Shown one piece after another: positions 5,644 through 6,084 of a stretch of DNA of 6,084 nucleotides. Every line of letters starts with the position of its first letter. Position 1 is the first letter of the stretch. A program made the position numbers and the translations under genes. This DNA is from Planctomycetaceae bacterium (GTDB lineage Bacteria > Planctomycetota > Planctomycetia > Pirellulales > Thermoguttaceae), in NCBI GenBank assembly GCA_031274385.1, contig JAISQH010000075.1, forward strand, positions 1 to 6,084. Reading direction: 5' to 3'. The notes under the pieces are model-generated. The model had not been told where the DNA came from, did no database searches, and saw nothing but the letters and a program-made list of their open reading frames with translations.

Positions 5644-5970
5644 ATTGCTTTTTGGGTTTGGCATATTTAGTCCGGGTGAAAATCAGGAAAAATTTAACAA
5701 AAAAAAATTAGGAAAAATTATGCAAAAAAATTTGGCGGGGTATCTTGTCTTTACCAATTGAAAAGCGCAGAATAAGTGAGTCAGGGCAAAAGTGAGTCAG
5801 GGCAAACCAGAGAGTTTGCATGACCTAAAAGAAAACAGTTAAACAAAACAATTAAGAAAGGCTATTGTGATGTAAAGTATTTTAATACAATTAGTTAGGT
5901 AGAATCGCTCACCTCAAATCGCCAAAATTTGTTTTCACGAGCGACGTACAATACTACCCCACCTCAAAAG
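5644..5970. other. Gene-free spacer between the direct repeat and the right arm
   Basis: No ORF with coding character is seen on either strand. It holds a 16-bp tandem duplication (5775-5806) and a possible nested fold, GGTAG (5898-5902) with CTACC (5954-5958) enclosing CGCTC (5906-5910) with GAGCG (5939-5943). The fold has an uneven internal loop, so an RNA gene is not claimed. Confidence 0.5.
5775..5806 (+). repeat. Perfect tandem duplication of a 16-bp unit
   Basis: AGTGAGTCAGGGCAAA occurs twice back to back. It may be a slippage product or paired protein-binding sites; its GC content is above that of the surrounding DNA. Confidence 0.8.
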
Positions 5971-6084
5971 GTAACTGTCTCTTTTATTTTTTAAGGATTG
6001 CGCGCAAAGACGCAAAGAAATTCAAGGTTGGTTTTAACTTGTTCTGTTTTTGACGGTGTTCATTATTATTTTACTCAAGGAAGA
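5971..6084 (-). repeat. Long inverted repeat, right arm (114 nt, reaches the window end)
   Basis: Reverse-complement partner of 2893-3003, about 93% identical, with three extra bases (AAT) near the outer end. The inner border GTAAC (5971-5975) is as sharp as on the left. It contains GCAAAGACGCAAAG (6004-6017). Its outer end coincides with the last base of the window, so the true end may lie beyond. Confidence 0.9.

Larger units (their letters stand above)
2893..6084. mobile_element. Putative recombinase-bearing module bounded by inverted repeats
   Basis: A large serine recombinase, a small HTH ORF and a small damaged ORF lie between 111-114-nt inverted arms. Large serine recombinases act in phages, integrative elements and transposons, but these normally leave short att cores rather than long inverted repeats. 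The arms could therefore be the element ends or independent dispersed repeats that flank it by chance. The nested direct repeat (2793-2892 and 5548-5643) is an alternative boundary. No cargo beyond these genes is seen. Confidence 0.35.

Noticed and set aside
5898..5958. Possible structured RNA (GGTAG/CTACC and CGCTC/GAGCG pairs)
   Set aside because: Only two 5-bp helices with an uneven internal loop; no known RNA family is recognised.

Overview
The window looks like a chromosomal segment of a planctomycete-like bacterium with moderate GC genes and very AT-rich spacers. The hints are a secreted GH78 alpha-L-rhamnosidase, a Tat-exported protein with two DUF4159-like domains, a possible sulfatase-type HEAT remnant, and a large serine recombinase with a zinc ribbon. 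The phylum is an inference from this gene mix; no marker gene is present.

Layout. (1) 1-857: the 5' part of a GH78 rhamnosidase gene on the minus strand (it runs off the left edge), its promoter, and a strong hairpin terminator that belongs to the next gene. (2) 858-2462: a complete minus-strand gene for a Tat-signal protein with an internally duplicated DUF4159-like domain, with its own promoter and a 28-bp perfect palindrome upstream. (3) 2463-3004: AT-rich, gene-free DNA packed with dispersed repeats. (4) 3005-3471: a truncated HEAT-like gene remnant (minus strand) and a small, apparently frameshifted ORF (plus strand). (5) 3536-5546: the recombinase unit on the plus strand, made of two abutting palindromes over a promoter, a 579-aa large serine recombinase, and a 60-aa helix-turn-helix ORF 11 nt downstream. 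(6) 5547-6084: a gene-free tail with a second copy of the direct repeat, a 16-bp tandem duplication, and an inverted copy of the 111-bp repeat found at 2893-3003.

The main point of interest is the region from about 2793 to 6084. A serine recombinase, a possible regulator and a damaged small ORF sit between long, about 93% identical inverted repeats, with a second, more diverged direct repeat nested in the same layout. The left inverted-repeat arm stops exactly where a HEAT-like reading frame is cut. This suggests a mobile or rearranging module, but its true ends and att sites cannot be proven from one window. The right arm ends at the window edge, which would fit an assembly break in a dispersed repeat.

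The left half (rhamnosidase and DUF4159 protein) looks like ordinary envelope and polysaccharide-related gene content, with each gene in its own transcription unit.
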